This document shows, piece by piece, positions 32,988 to 43,443 of a stretch of 64,000 bases of DNA; within the stretch, counting starts at the first letter, position 1; each line of letters starts with the position of its first letter. The stretch is from Chondrus crispus (lineage: Eukaryota > Rhodophyta > Florideophyceae > Gigartinales > Gigartinaceae). Position numbers and translations under genes: made by a program. The notes beneath the pieces were generated by a model. The model did not search any database and had not been told where the DNA came from. It saw only the letters and a program-made list of their open reading frames with translations. The stretch is from the NCBI RefSeq assembly GCF_000350225.1, contig NW_005179243.1, positions 21,679 to 85,678 of the forward strand, given 5' to 3'.

Positions 32988-33135
32988 ACCGACGTTCTTC
33001 TTGTCGGTCCTTGCGCGGGCGTGCTTCCTCGTTGCCACGCGCAATCCTTTACCGACGTTCTTCTCGTCGGTCCTTGCGCGGGCGTGCGTCATCGTCGCCA
33101 CGCGCCATTCTTCATCGACGTTCTTATAGTTGGCT
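32988..33135. repeat. 63-base tandem repeat, about 2.3 copies
   Basis: Units starting at 32988, 33051 and 33114 share CGACGTTCTTC...GTCGGTCCTTGCGCGGGCGTG and CCACGCGC. The period is a multiple of three, so a frame crossing it would give 21-residue repeats. Confidence 0.8.
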
Positions 33136-34488
33136 CTGGCGCGCTCCCTGCCGACTTTGATGGTCAGATCGAAGTCGGGGAGCGCGTTCCGCCGTGCCCT
33201 TTTCCTCCTCTTTAAGCCTTGTCGACGCCTCGTAGCCATCAAAGACTCAATATCGCCCCTCGCGGGGGAAGTATCGGGTGCCATGAGGGCTCGGCTGCAC
33301 GGTACTTGCTCGTTTCCCCGTTCTCGTCAAGCGGGGCCGTTGACTTGCATGGGCGAAGAGAGGTTTGACGACGGAGGAATGTCGGGCGTTCTTTGACTGA
33401 CACTCTCGCGGTCGTCGCGACTTCATGGCGTCGCCGTCTCGCCCCGTCTACCGGGAGGCAAAATCTTCGTTGCCCCGCACTGGGGCCTCGTCACACGCGA
33501 CGAATCGGAATGTCTTGTTTCATCGAGGTTCGGGCTAGCGTCGTAGTCCTCTTCGTCATAATCTGCGGCGTCGTCCCGGACCCTCTTCGTTTCCGCGTAC
33601 GCATCGCGACAAGAGCAAACGCTGCCGGCATCGTAGGGCGTCGTCGCGTGCGATTGGTCCGGTTTTCCGTTCCCATCCCGACTCGCGTACGGGAGAGACG
33701 TGACGCCGTCTAGCGTCCTCGACAGTGGCGCTTCCTGAGCCGTTGTACTTGGCTCTCTGGCACTTCCGTCCGTTGTTAGTCCACGTCCCGTTGCTTTAGC
33801 CACCGCCTGCCTGCTCGCAGCCGCGTTTCGCGGTCCGCTTTTCCGGAGGGGCGTTGTACCTTCCACGCAACCGGCAGCCCGCGGGTACAGCGCGACAAGG
33901 GGGTACTGAGTCCCAATCGCGTGGACAGAGGATAGTCACGGATGCTTCTTGTGGGGAACACGTCTCCCCGCGCCCCCGCCGTCGGCGGCGGAAGTTCGGA
34001 TGCGCGGGGGCCATGATTGTCTTCACCTCGACTGTGGCCATCTGGTGCTCCGCCGATGACGGGATGACGGCTTGGGCCAGTCGTTCCACAGTATCAACGC
34101 CCCCCCTGCACGGCTTGGAGGCGCACGCGGAGTCCCGGTGAAAGGTTGACGAGGCGGCGGAGGGCAGGAGGGCGCGAGAAGTAGCTCCATCATCAGCGCG
34201 AGGAAGGCCGGCAGCGAGGGCCTGGCGGCGTGCGTGGCGGAGCAGCTTCAGCGCATGCGGTGAACTGCAGCGACGACACGCGCGCTCCCGCTGGTAGCCG
34301 ATCGGTCTCAGCGCGGACGTCGTCCGGGCGCGCGCAGAAAGAGGAAAGAGAGACGCCGGGCCGGCGGTGATGATCGCGGCGAGGAGGGGGCGCGCTGGTT
34401 GAGAGCGCGGCCGGGTGCTGCAGCGAGAAGTGGGTGCTCGAAGGAGAGGGCGCGCGTGCAGTAGGCCAGCGCCGGCGGAGGTTACAAA

Positions 34489-34840
34489 ATCCAAACTGTG
34501 CTTGCGCAGTTTGGAAAACATGATAGTTTCAGCGACACGCGCCGCACGCGTCGTACTGTATACACACCACGTGACGCGGACGGACGGACAGGGAGGCGCT
34601 TGGTGAGCGCACGCTCCAGCAGCTGCCCGATGCCCTTGATCAAATCACCCCAAAAATTTGCCCCAGAAATGTTTCCCGCCAAAATATTTCTTGCCAATTT
34701 TTCCAACACACGCCGCGGTTGGTGCGCGTCCCTCCTACGCCAGATTTTCCCAAAATTTAAAATCCTCGGGGCGCCGGTGCTTGACACGTGTGTCACCTTC
34801 TCCCCGCTATCATCCAAAGTGTACATGTACACTTTGGATA
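34489..34840. mobile_element. Possible small element with palindromic termini
   Basis: The left end carries ATCCAAACTGTG...CAGTTTGG with ATGATAG beyond it; the right end carries a perfect 28-base palindrome at 34812-34839 centred on GTACATGTAC, with a related ATCCAAAGTGT arm and TGATAG on its inner side in reverse complement. The interior is AT-richer than its surroundings. No matching target duplication found. Confidence 0.35.
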
Positions 34841-35468
34841 GCGACCACACGCATGGCACGTGTATAACTGAAACTGCCCAGCGGATCGCGGCTCGTCCGT
34901 TGGTCTCTCCCCATTGTGTGTTAAATGTGAGGCACGGGCGTACACGTGTCGCGCCGTATGCGGGTACAGAAGGGGCTATTTTTCCTTATTTTTCTGTGTT
35001 GCTCGCGGCGGCGGCCGGAGCACTGTACAGCAGTGCATCATCCGTGCGCTGACCATTGGCAGCCCAACCATTTTCTGAGGCCAGGCGGTGCCCCTTTTGG
35101 CATATTACCGTGACAGTGGGGTGGCCGTTGTTCGTGCACACCTCCTCCCCCTGTGTTGGCGTAGCGGTACGAACCAACACGAACCCACGCCCCCTTCGAG
35201 TCTATGCTCACCGCGATGACGCCTTTCGCGTCTCTGCCACTATGTGGCGCTTTTTTCTCTCTCGTTCCCGTCTGCCTTTCGGGCGGGAGTAGGATACCGA
35301 AGCGTCCTTCGCAAAGGGACCGACGCGCTCAGACGCATCTAATCGAACTATCCAGCGACCCTACGGCCGATGTCGCCTAACCTCGTTCAGTCCGTCTTTA
35401 CAAGGAACATTCCCGTCTGGGCAGTACGTACGGCATGGTGTTAGGGCGTCGCGAAATTGGGCTTCGTC

Positions 35469-36183
35469 CGTCAATACGTCTTGACGTCCTTCTCTCCTGC
35501 CCAGTGGCCTTGTGTTCTGGGGCGCTGTTGGGGACCAAACGTGTTCTCCTCGCTCTTGCTTGTCGTTCCAGGACCTTGTTTACGTAAGACTAAACGGTTT
35601 GTCTTTTCTTTCGCGCCAGTTGGCGCAGCTCCATGAGGCACCCGTAGGGAGGCAAGGGATTCGGATCCCTTTTATTCAGGTCGGAGCGGGAGTGCGATCG
35701 TGGCTCCAGGGTGTTGTTCGCTCTCCGGGGGACTCGCTGTCCTCCATCAATAATTGCCCTACTGTGAGTGATCGCGCGTTCGTTGGACGTCTCAGTTCGA
35801 GGTTGCTGGACTGAACCGAACGTCCGGCGACCGCGAGTGAGAGGGCGTCTAACCCTTCGGATCCGAGAGGGATATTTGCCTTCCCCCGAACTCTGTGCGG
35901 CCCTCGTATCTTCGGTCGGTACGAGGGCCCTACATTTTTCAGGCTGTTCGTACTGTCCTGGTCTTATGTCTCGCGTCCTTGACGTGCGGGAAGTCAATAC
36001 CACTTGACTTTAATACGTCCCGGGCTGCGACCCTCCGATAGGGACTGCCATCCTCATGCGTCTTCCTTTTTAGTCTGTTCGTGCAGGCTGGAGTTAAACC
36101 GCGAAGGATTTTTCAGGCAGTTCGTACTGCCTTGCTTCAACTTCTTGCATCTTCGGCGTCTGAGGAGTCAATACGGCTTGACT
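35469..36183. repeat. Reiterated hairpin motif (three copies) in the chromovirus 3' region
   Basis: Hairpins at 35469-35486 (CGTCAA/TTGACG), 35991-36010 (AAGTCAA/TTGACTT) and 36166-36183 (AGTCAA/TTGACT), each with a six-base loop beginning TAC. The last two sit in 172-base-spaced repeats that also share TTTTCAGGC and GTTCGTACTG. A fourth copy lies at 49189-49207 beside B2 pol. Confidence 0.65.
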
Positions 36184-36271
36184 TGGGTACGTTTCCTCTG
36201 TTTCTGTAGTGAGGCATTCGTTCTGATCGTCAGGAAGCGGTTTGATTAAACCGCCCCGAGGCGGTTGAGGG

Positions 36272-39200
36272 CCCCCTCCTTAAGGCTGAACGTCCGCGTT
36301 CAGTTCACACAGGAGGTCTCTACCTGTACGTGTCCGGAGTCTTTTGGCGTAGCGTGACACTACCTCCTCGGGGACGTGTGTACGCGCTGTCCAAGTGGGT
36401 TGGTCGTAGTCCGCCCATTTGATGAGGAACTCCGTAGTTCCGTCCTCCATGGTTCGATGCTGGAGTAGTTGTTCGACAGCATACTGAGTACCCTTGGTGA
36501 CCTTGTCGGCAAGGTCCTCGGGGGTAGTCGTGCTCGCCCTTGGCACGTTCGCCGGCGGGGGTGCGTAGACGCAGCGGTCTGCGGAGACGCGCTCTGTAAC
36601 TCCATCACGATCGATCATGATGGTGCGCTGGTCGTTCGCGAGAACTCGGTACGGTCCGACAGCCCGGGAGGCGAGCTTGTTTGATGTCTTCCCCCCATCG
36701 GTGGGGTTGAGATATACGTATTCTCCGGGACGGAGCCGGGAATTAATACGTCGTATGCGCTTATTGAAGTCGCGCTTGTAGCGAGCCTGCGTCCGACGCA
36801 GGCTCCCGTAGGCCTTCTGGATAGTCGAGTCCAAGGTCTTGAGGAACTCGGCACGTGGGTTCCCCCTATCGGAAGGGGCGCGTCGCCGTCCGCCCGTCGG
36901 AGAGAGAACTCTGGCGGTGGCCTGCTGAGCACGAGCTCAAACGGCGTGGTGCGTGTGGTGCGATGTACGTGGGAGTTGTACGCATACGTAAGCGGCCCCA
37001 CGTACACATCCCAGTCGTTCTGGTGTTCACCTACGTAGTTCCTCAGCATCGAGGCGATTGTTCGCTTATATCGCTCGACTTGCCCGTTCGTCTGGGGATG
37101 GTACGCCGAAGTGTACAAATTCGTTATCTCCAGAACACTGCACGTGCTGTGGAAGAACTTGGCATTAAACTGCGGTCCGTTATCCGACAGCAACGTGCGC
37201 GGGACGCCGTACTTAAACACCCACGATTCGCAGAACGCAACTGGGACGGTGTATGTGGTTATCGTGCAAAGCCCAACGACTTGCGTCAGCTTGCTAAAGC
37301 GGTCCGTAATCACGAGCAGGAATCGTTTTCCTGTTTTCGTCTTGGGGAGCGGCCCCAAGATGTCGATGGCGAGGCTCTCGAGAGGCCTCATAGCTGGGAA
37401 CAATCTCAATCGATTGAGATATTTCCTCAGCTTGACCCGGTTCATCGCGCAGGTCCGACACCCTCGCACCGTGGCTGCCACGTCTGCAGCCAGGTGAGGC
37501 CAGTAGTACTCGCGTCGAAGTGCGTAGTACATATGGTTCTGGCCCGGGTGCCCAGCGATAGCCGGGTTGTGGCACACGCGAAGGAGCCTGGCGCGAAGCG
37601 TCTGAGGCACCACCACCTGTACGGTGTCAGGATCGAAGGGGTGTCTCCGTTTGAGCACCCCTTGGCGGTCCTCGAAGAACGCGGAGTCTCGAGACTCGGA
37701 CTGTCGTTCCAAAACGGTTTGGCAGAAGTCATCCACGCGTTGCTCCTCGGCTATCTCCTCTATCGTAAGAGGGGCCGGAAGGTCGTCCTGCCGTGGGGCG
37801 ACCGGGGAGTCGAGCGCGCCAGCCTCGGGGTCTTCGGCGCGCTGGATGTCGGCGGCGTCGAACTCGTCGTTCTCCTCCCAAAACGAATTGAGTCCTTGGA
37901 GAGCGGGGGCTTCGTCGTCGCCTTGCGGTTCGTCGCGCGTCCGTACGAGCGGCCGTGTTCGGGCTTCGGCTTGGTTCCGTGTCGTTGCAAAGACATGGAC
38001 GGCCTGATGATCACAGCTCGCGGTACAGGCGTGGTACGCGAGCTCATTCGATACGTCTCGAACGGTCGTGCTCCCGTCGAAGGTGGGAATGTCGTCATCC
38101 ACTTCGACGGTGAGGCGAGGGTCATCGGCGACACGAGGCGACACGAGGCGTGACAGGGCATCGGGCACCTGATGCACGCGCCCGGGGCGGTACTGAATGG
38201 TTAAATCGTATTGAGCCAGACGTAGCCGCCACCGAGTGAGTCTTCCCGAGCTCTCCGTGAGCGACATGAGCCATCGGAGGGCGTCGTGATCCGTCCGGAC
38301 GGTGAACTTGGTTCCTTCGATGTACGGCCGCAGTGTGCGGACGGCCCACACCACGGCAAAGCACTCACGCTCCGTAGCGCTGTAGTTTCGTTTGCTATTG
38401 CTTAGCGAGTACGACCAGTACCCAATCGGGCGCCAATCGTTTGGCTCATCGTGCTCCTGTAGGAGGGTGCACCCGAGTCGATATGCACCGGCGTCAGTGT
38501 CCAACAGGTACGGTCGGCCGTACCGTGGTAGCGCAAGGATCGGCGGGGAGATCATCGCCGCCTTCAGGCTTTCGAAAGCCTGAAGCTGAACCTCCGTTGG
38601 GTTATCGAAATCGTGATCCGAGTCCTTGCGTGTTATATCGGTTAACGGACGGGCAATCTTCGAGAAGCCCTTGACGAAGCGACGATACACGTTACACGCC
38701 CCGAGGAACGAGCGCACCTGCGTCAGCGTCCTCGGGAACGTGAACGTCTTGAAGACGTCGATTGCCGTATCAGCCACGCTCAACTTACCTGGGGATATAA
38801 CGTGCCCCGGGTAGTGCACCTTCGGACGAAAGAAGCTGCACTTCTTGAGCTTGAGGGAGATGCCGGCACTCTGCAACCAGCTCAAGACTGTATCGAGATG
38901 CCTTGCCTGTTTTGGCGTCCGTTCGCGAGAACACGATAACGTCATCGAGATAGACGAGGCATATTTGCCAGCGGACTCCGAAGAGTATGATATCGAGGGC
39001 ACGTTGGAAGGTGGCCGATGCCCCTTTTAATCCAAACGGCATGCGCAAATGGCGGTACGTACCCATATGTGTCGTGAAGGTAGTCTTATCCCGGTCCTCC
39101 GGAGCGACCGGGATCTGCCAATAACCGGAATTGCAGTCCAACGTCGTAAAGACGGCTGCATCTCCTAACGAGTCGATGCAGTCGTCCATACGCGGCAGCG

Positions 39201-39640
39201 GATACGAATCCGCTGCGGTCTTCGCGTTGAGACGCCAGTAGTCCACGCAGAACCGAAGAGAGCCGTCTTTCTTCCGTACGAGCACCACCGGGGACGCCCA
39301 CTCGGTGCTCGCGGGCTCGATAACCCCTGCGTTAAACATCTTGTTGACCTCCTTCGCGACCATTTCGCGCATGGCCAGGCCCTTCCGATAGGGCATAGAA
39401 CGAATCGGTTTCGTTCCCGGTTCGAGGGGGATGCGGTGCTCCGTGGCTTCGATCGTTCCGAGCGTATCGCTCCACAGACTCGAGTGGTTACGGAGCATCT
39501 CGAGCACGTGGCCACGGAGCTTTTCATCGTCGATGTATGACAAGTCAATTTCTTTTTCCCAATCCATCGGTGGATTTTCGGGATCCTTCTGCTGGGGGGG
39601 TACAGTACCCTCCGCCGTCGGTTGGGATACAGGTGACCCC
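36272..39640 (-). pseudogene. pol: Chromovirus B1 pol: RT, RNase H, integrase, chromodomain
   Basis: Ty3/Gypsy order. RT starts near 39567 (D-W-E-K-E-I-D-L-S-Y), with F-C-V-D-Y-W-R-L-N and Y-L-D-D-V-I-V-F. RNase H has D-T-D-A-G-A-Y and R-T-D-H-D-A-L-R-W. Integrase has H-N-P-A-I-A-G-H, C-R-T-C, D in A-I-D-I-L-G, L-S-D-N-G-P-Q-F, and G-Q-V-E-R-Y. The C terminus is a chromodomain (Y-A-V-E-Q-L-L-x-H-R, E-F-L-I-K-W-A-D-Y-D, P-T-W-T-A), which in chromoviruses guides integration to heterochromatin. The tail is L-N-A-D-V-Q-P-stop, overlapping a short hairpin, followed by a purine tract at 36272-36285. Frame breaks fall near 38930 (just after YLDD) and near 36870 (before the chromodomain). The 5' part of the element is lost: homology to B2 stops at about 39640. 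Confidence 0.92.
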
Positions 39641-40367
39641 TAGCAGACATTTGACATGTAAAAGGAGTACTAATGGAGCACTAATGGAGCACAATACGGA
39701 TTGTGAAAGGATCACGGGCCAGTGCTCCAATTGCACTCATATTGCGCTCCTTTGACGGGCACTGTACTCCTACTCCACACCACTAATGGTCCTACCGTGC
39801 CCCATTTGCAGAAAAATGGACAAGTCTGGAAGCTCCTCTGCACAATTTGTTTTCAATACTTGTCCCCCGGCCATTTGCTCTACCTCTACCAATGAGGGCA
39901 AAAAGACGGCGGTATCAGGTATACTCAGAATGGCCTGACAGTGACCATGCAATCATAGAAATTGAAAGAGTCGTCATTTTATCTGAATATCTGCCCACGA
40001 CAACTGTGGGTTAAAAGAACTGGTGCCGACACAGATAGATTCATTTACCTGCTGCCAACCCCCCCAATGATCTGAAAACTCCATCAGATGAGACCCGCTC
40101 ATCATTCAGAAGTTGGTGCGCTTCTCTCTGAGGGTCAATAAAGAACGTCTTCGTTCCCTTTCGCGGGGAAAAGTTGTCCTCCAGAGGGTATGAATGCTCT
40201 AGAACTCCAATGCCATTGATGACGGCACTTATATCGCCAACCGTTGGCGAAGAAAATGCACGAGGCATTGTAGCGTCACAGGAGACCTGACGACACTCAG
40301 TAACCTTGAGATTGTTTGCCCATTCAACCAGCATCAAATCCCTCCACATCATTTAAATGATACTCTC
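39641..40367. other. AT-richer segment between two Gypsy remnants
   Basis: About 730 bases unlike the GC-rich neighbours. It includes a minus ORF of 103 codons at 40041-40352 and a repeated phrase ACTAATGGAGCAC near 39671-39692. No domain was recognised. It may be host DNA or a foreign insertion that truncated B1. Confidence 0.45.
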
Positions 40368-40384
40368 GAGAGTATCGACTGTTT

Positions 40385-40400
40385 CTAGGTCGGGAGTCCA
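40385..40400 (-). other. Primer-binding site beside LTR C1
   Basis: On the minus strand TGGACTCCCGACCTAG lies three bases inside the LTR. It matches the sites at 41900-41915 and 56590-56605 except for one base. The element it belonged to is cut off about 20 bases further on. Confidence 0.6.
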
Positions 40401-40403
40401 AAA

Positions 40404-41048
40404 TGTCGTGCACTACAGCCACGCGTGGCAGCTGTAGGCAGAGCGAAGAGCGTTCGGACGCGTAAGGAGATCCGGGAGACCACCCGGTGGATGACCGGAA
40501 CCGGGATCCAGGCGCGGCTTGCGCGGTAGAGAACGTAGCAAGCTAGTCAGCGATAAGGAGGAAGAATTAAAGGAAAAACAGAACGAACAGAGCGGACAGC
40601 ACAGTAGTTAACGTAGCGCTCGCGCGGGTGGGTCGACGCGCGCGGGGAAGGCAGTTGGGATCCAGGGGTGTAGATGGCTCGGTCGGTATGGGCGAGCCAG
40701 TACCGAGTCGAGGCTACAACCTGGAATCCAGAAACCAAGGTAAAAGACCCGAGGCTTCGTGCCTCTTTAATTTGAGTATCGTGTTGACTATATAGTCCCC
40801 CGTCGCCGTAATGGCGAAGCTAAATTATACTGTAAATTAGAATAACTAGGGAAGAACGGGTGTAGCCCCGAGGGGACCAAGTACAACCCCGGAAGACCCT
40901 ATGGGATGCGGAGGGATTACACGTGTCCACGGGTAGGTCCGGTAGAGTGGCAGGGGAGTCCCCGGGTATCCGTGGTACACGTGGTGGCGGCGAGCGCGAT
41001 TTTGGCCGGTAAGGACAGCTGTCCCGCTACATAGCACAGTGCACTACA
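40404..41048 (-). repeat. LTR of Gypsy family C, copy C1
   Basis: 645 bases from TGTCGTGC to GCACTACA. Full-length relative to C2 (41919-42550) and C3 (43530-44170). It carries the palindromic TATA region GACTATATAGTC near 40787 and ACACGTG sites near 40920 and 40978. The primer site on its left shows it is minus-oriented and was a 5' LTR. Confidence 0.85.
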
Positions 41049-41094
41049 AGCTGAGGGCGGGGATCCATCCGAGTAACCGGAGTAATTCTCGGGG

Positions 41095-41860
41095 TCAGGT
41101 CGGCTTCCGTGGCCGGGCTTGTGATGGCGAGCTTCGGTCTTGACCCTCTTGTCGCGTGACGATCTCGGCGACGGAGGTCGCGCGACTCCGGATTCGGTTG
41201 GGGGATCCCGTGGTCCCTCCATTTTCCGGGGAGCGAGTAGCGGGATCCCAGCGGCTTGGAGAGCCGAGTAGGTGACGTCTGCGAACAGTAGATTTTTGTC
41301 CAACGGTGGTAGGGCATGTAACTGCGGATCGGTACTTGGTTTCGAGGCGGTCGCCTCCCCCGGCCCAACGGGGGCGGGTTGCGGACGCGCCGTTTCCAGG
41401 GCGATATTGCGATATTACGCCGGCGGAGTTCGATGACTTCCCCCGCCAGGCGGGCCACTTCTTCTCGTACGGGAAGGAGGGTCTCGTCGACAACGGAAAC
41501 GATGTACTTCTGTCAAGCTCGTGTGAGCATGCCTTCTAAAGCGGCGAGGCGATCACGTCCCTGTTGGGACTGTACTTCCGCCTGAGCAGCGATCTTACCA
41601 ACGACGAGGTCGTTCTTCATTTCGCACATCTTTGCGGTGTGCGAGTTGAATTTCTCCTCGATTAAGTTGATGGAGAACCTCTCGGCTTCACGGAACCCTT
41701 CGCAACGGTTCCGCCTGATCCACGCCGCGACGGGCGCTGGGACGTCTCTCGGACGAGAGTCATGGGACGACTCGGAGCCGGTCACCATGGTGAATAAACC
41801 CAACAGTCGGTGCGTGGAGGAAGGTCGCAGAGAGGAGAGAGAAAAGGGGAGATAGGTCAA
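41095..41860 (-). pseudogene. Family C gag-like remnant
   Basis: Two minus ORFs in different frames (41513-41860 and 41027-41493) follow the primer site of LTR C2. The first includes a helical stretch (F-S-I-N-L-I-E-E-K-F-N-S-H-T-A-K-M, then Q-Q-G-R-D-R-L-A-A-L-E-G-M-L); the second is R/P-rich. Position and composition fit an N-terminal gag region, with no capsid motif or zinc knuckle. The internal region is only about 850 bases before it meets LTR C1, so the element is deleted or non-autonomous. Confidence 0.4.
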
Positions 41861-41899
41861 GGAAGAGGAAACTCGGACACACGAGGGTATCGACTGTTT

Positions 41900-41915
41900 C
41901 TAGGTCGGGAGACCA
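41900..41915 (-). other. Primer-binding site beside LTR C2
   Basis: TGGTCTCCCGACCTAG on the minus strand, three bases inside the LTR. It is identical to the site of family B element B2 at 56590-56605, so both families appear to use the same tRNA primer. The tRNA was not identified. Confidence 0.7.
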
Positions 41916-41918
41916 AAC

Positions 41919-42550
41919 TGTCGTGCATTACGGCCACGTGTGGCGGGCCGTAGGCAGAGCGACGCTCGTTCATACTCGTAAGGGGATTCGGGAGACCACC
42001 CGGTGGATGACCGGAACCGGGGATCCGGGCGCGCCTTGCGCGGTAGAAAGGCGGAACTAGAGTCAGCAATAAAGAGGAAGAATTAAAGGAACAACAGAGC
42101 TAACAGAGCGGACTGCACAGTAGTTAACGTATGGCTTGCGCGGGTGGGTCGACGCGGGCGGGGAAAGCAGTTGGGATTCTAGGGGTGTGGATGACTCGGT
42201 CGGTATACCGAGTCGAGGCTACAACCGAGAATCCAGAAAACAAGGTAAAAGACCCGAGGCTTCGTGCCTCTTTACTTTGATTCTGGGGTTGACTATATAG
42301 TCCCCGTCGCCGTAATGACGAAGCCAAAATTACACTATAAATTAGAATAACTATAATATACGGGTGGGGCTCCGAGGGGACCAAGTAAAACCCCCTATAG
42401 GCCCGACGGGTTGCAGAGGGATCACACGTGTCCACCGGTGTGGTCCGGAGAGAGACAGGGTCTACGTGTACCCGTAGTACATGTGGTGGCGGGGTGCGCG
42501 ATTTGGCGGGATAAGGACAGCTGTCCCGGTATCGGGTACAGTGCACTACA
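41919..42550 (-). repeat. LTR of Gypsy family C, copy C2
   Basis: 632 bases from TGTCGTGC to GCACTACA, acting as a 5' LTR on the minus strand since primer site and gag-like ORFs lie on its left. It shares the GACTATATAGTC block near 42292 with C1 and C3. Confidence 0.85.
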
Positions 42551-43238
42551 GTGGTAACAGGACGGTATAAGAGAGTCGGAAATGGGAAGTTGGAGACGAT
42601 CGAGTACAGCATCCATTAAGCGCAGGGATAAGGAAGAACTACCGCGCGGGTATGAGTGTCGTAAGATGGAAGTGAAGATAGCAATGCAAGTGCGCCAGTC
42701 GAAGGTGTATAGGGCCTGCATAGGACATAGGAATGTTTCCGGGTAACATACCCGCGGAATAGCCAAAATTATTCCGGATGTCATCTAGCTCACGGATGCC
42801 TACGGAGGAGAACCATTGAGCTGAGGCAAACAGGGACACGTGATAACGCATGGATTTGTCTTGCAGCTCATCGAGCGAAGGGTCACGGCGGGCGACCCAA
42901 GATGAATGGTAACCGGGATGGAAAGCCGGTTCGGTAGGGTTGGTCACACGGGGTAGCCGGGGTATGGAAGGAAGGCTTCGGGAGATATCGGGCTTGCCGG
43001 AAAAGCCAACGCTAAGACGTTTACGCGGGGGAGCATCGTCCGAGTGCTCTGACTGAGAAGGCAGCATGGTTTCGTCTTGCTCTCGCGCACGCGCTCACCG
43101 TCGGCCGGAGGGGAGACACGAGTTGGAGATCATGGAGCGAAGCGCGTAAGGAAGAGTGCTCAGAAGGGGGATATGTAGTGCAATATGGGGGTCTACAGGG
43201 GGGTGAAACGAAAGGAAATTAATTGGATATGGCAAATA
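42551..43238 (-). other. Remnant region with a 142-codon ORF
   Basis: Between LTR C2 and an inverted LTR C fragment. A minus ORF at 42639-43067 starts M-L-P-S-Q-S-E-H-S-D-D-A and has a short F-x-S-A-Q-W-F-S-S-V-G-I-R-E-L-D-D-I block; I do not recognise it. It could be the start of a Gypsy gag or a host exon. Confidence 0.35.
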
Positions 43239-43443
43239 TGTAGTGCACTGTACACTATAGCGGGACAGCTGTCCCTACCCGCCAAAATCACGGTGGTCGG
43301 CTACCACGTGTACCACAGGTACACGTGGACTCCACCTGTCCCTCGGCCGGATCCCCACCGCTGGTCACGTGTAATCCCTCTGCCACACCTCGGGGCTACA
43401 CCCGTATATTATAGTTGTTCTAATTTATAGTGTAATTTAGCTT
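43239..43443 (+). repeat. Inverted fragment of a family C LTR
   Basis: Starts TGTAGTGCACTG and follows the reverse complement of the other C LTRs for about 205 bases, to GTGTAATTTAGCTTC. It is then cut, and gag sequence of element P begins. Opposite orientation to C1, C2 and C3. Confidence 0.75.

Larger units (their letters stand above)
32834..36271. other. 3' non-coding region between the antisense ORF and B1 pol
   Basis: About 3.4 kb. It holds a 63-base tandem repeat, a possible small inverted-repeat element at 34489-34840, and three copies of a hairpin motif at 35469-36183. Many overlapping ORFs exist on both strands (the longest are 251 and 241 codons on the minus strand), but they are rich in R, A, P and S and lack domains, as expected of GC-rich DNA. 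The last 230 bases before pol resemble 49061-49301 downstream of B2 pol, so at least that part belongs to the element family. Confidence 0.5.

Noticed and set aside
33796-34521. Minus ORF of 241 codons near the antisense ORF
   Set aside because: R/A/P/S-rich throughout, with competing ORFs in other frames; typical of GC-rich DNA with few stops.
36855-38153. Plus-strand ORF of 432 codons
   Set aside because: It is the antisense shadow of the B1 integrase and RNase H coding region, whose motifs on the minus strand are unmistakable. The matching stretch in B2 is broken, so there is no sign of conservation.
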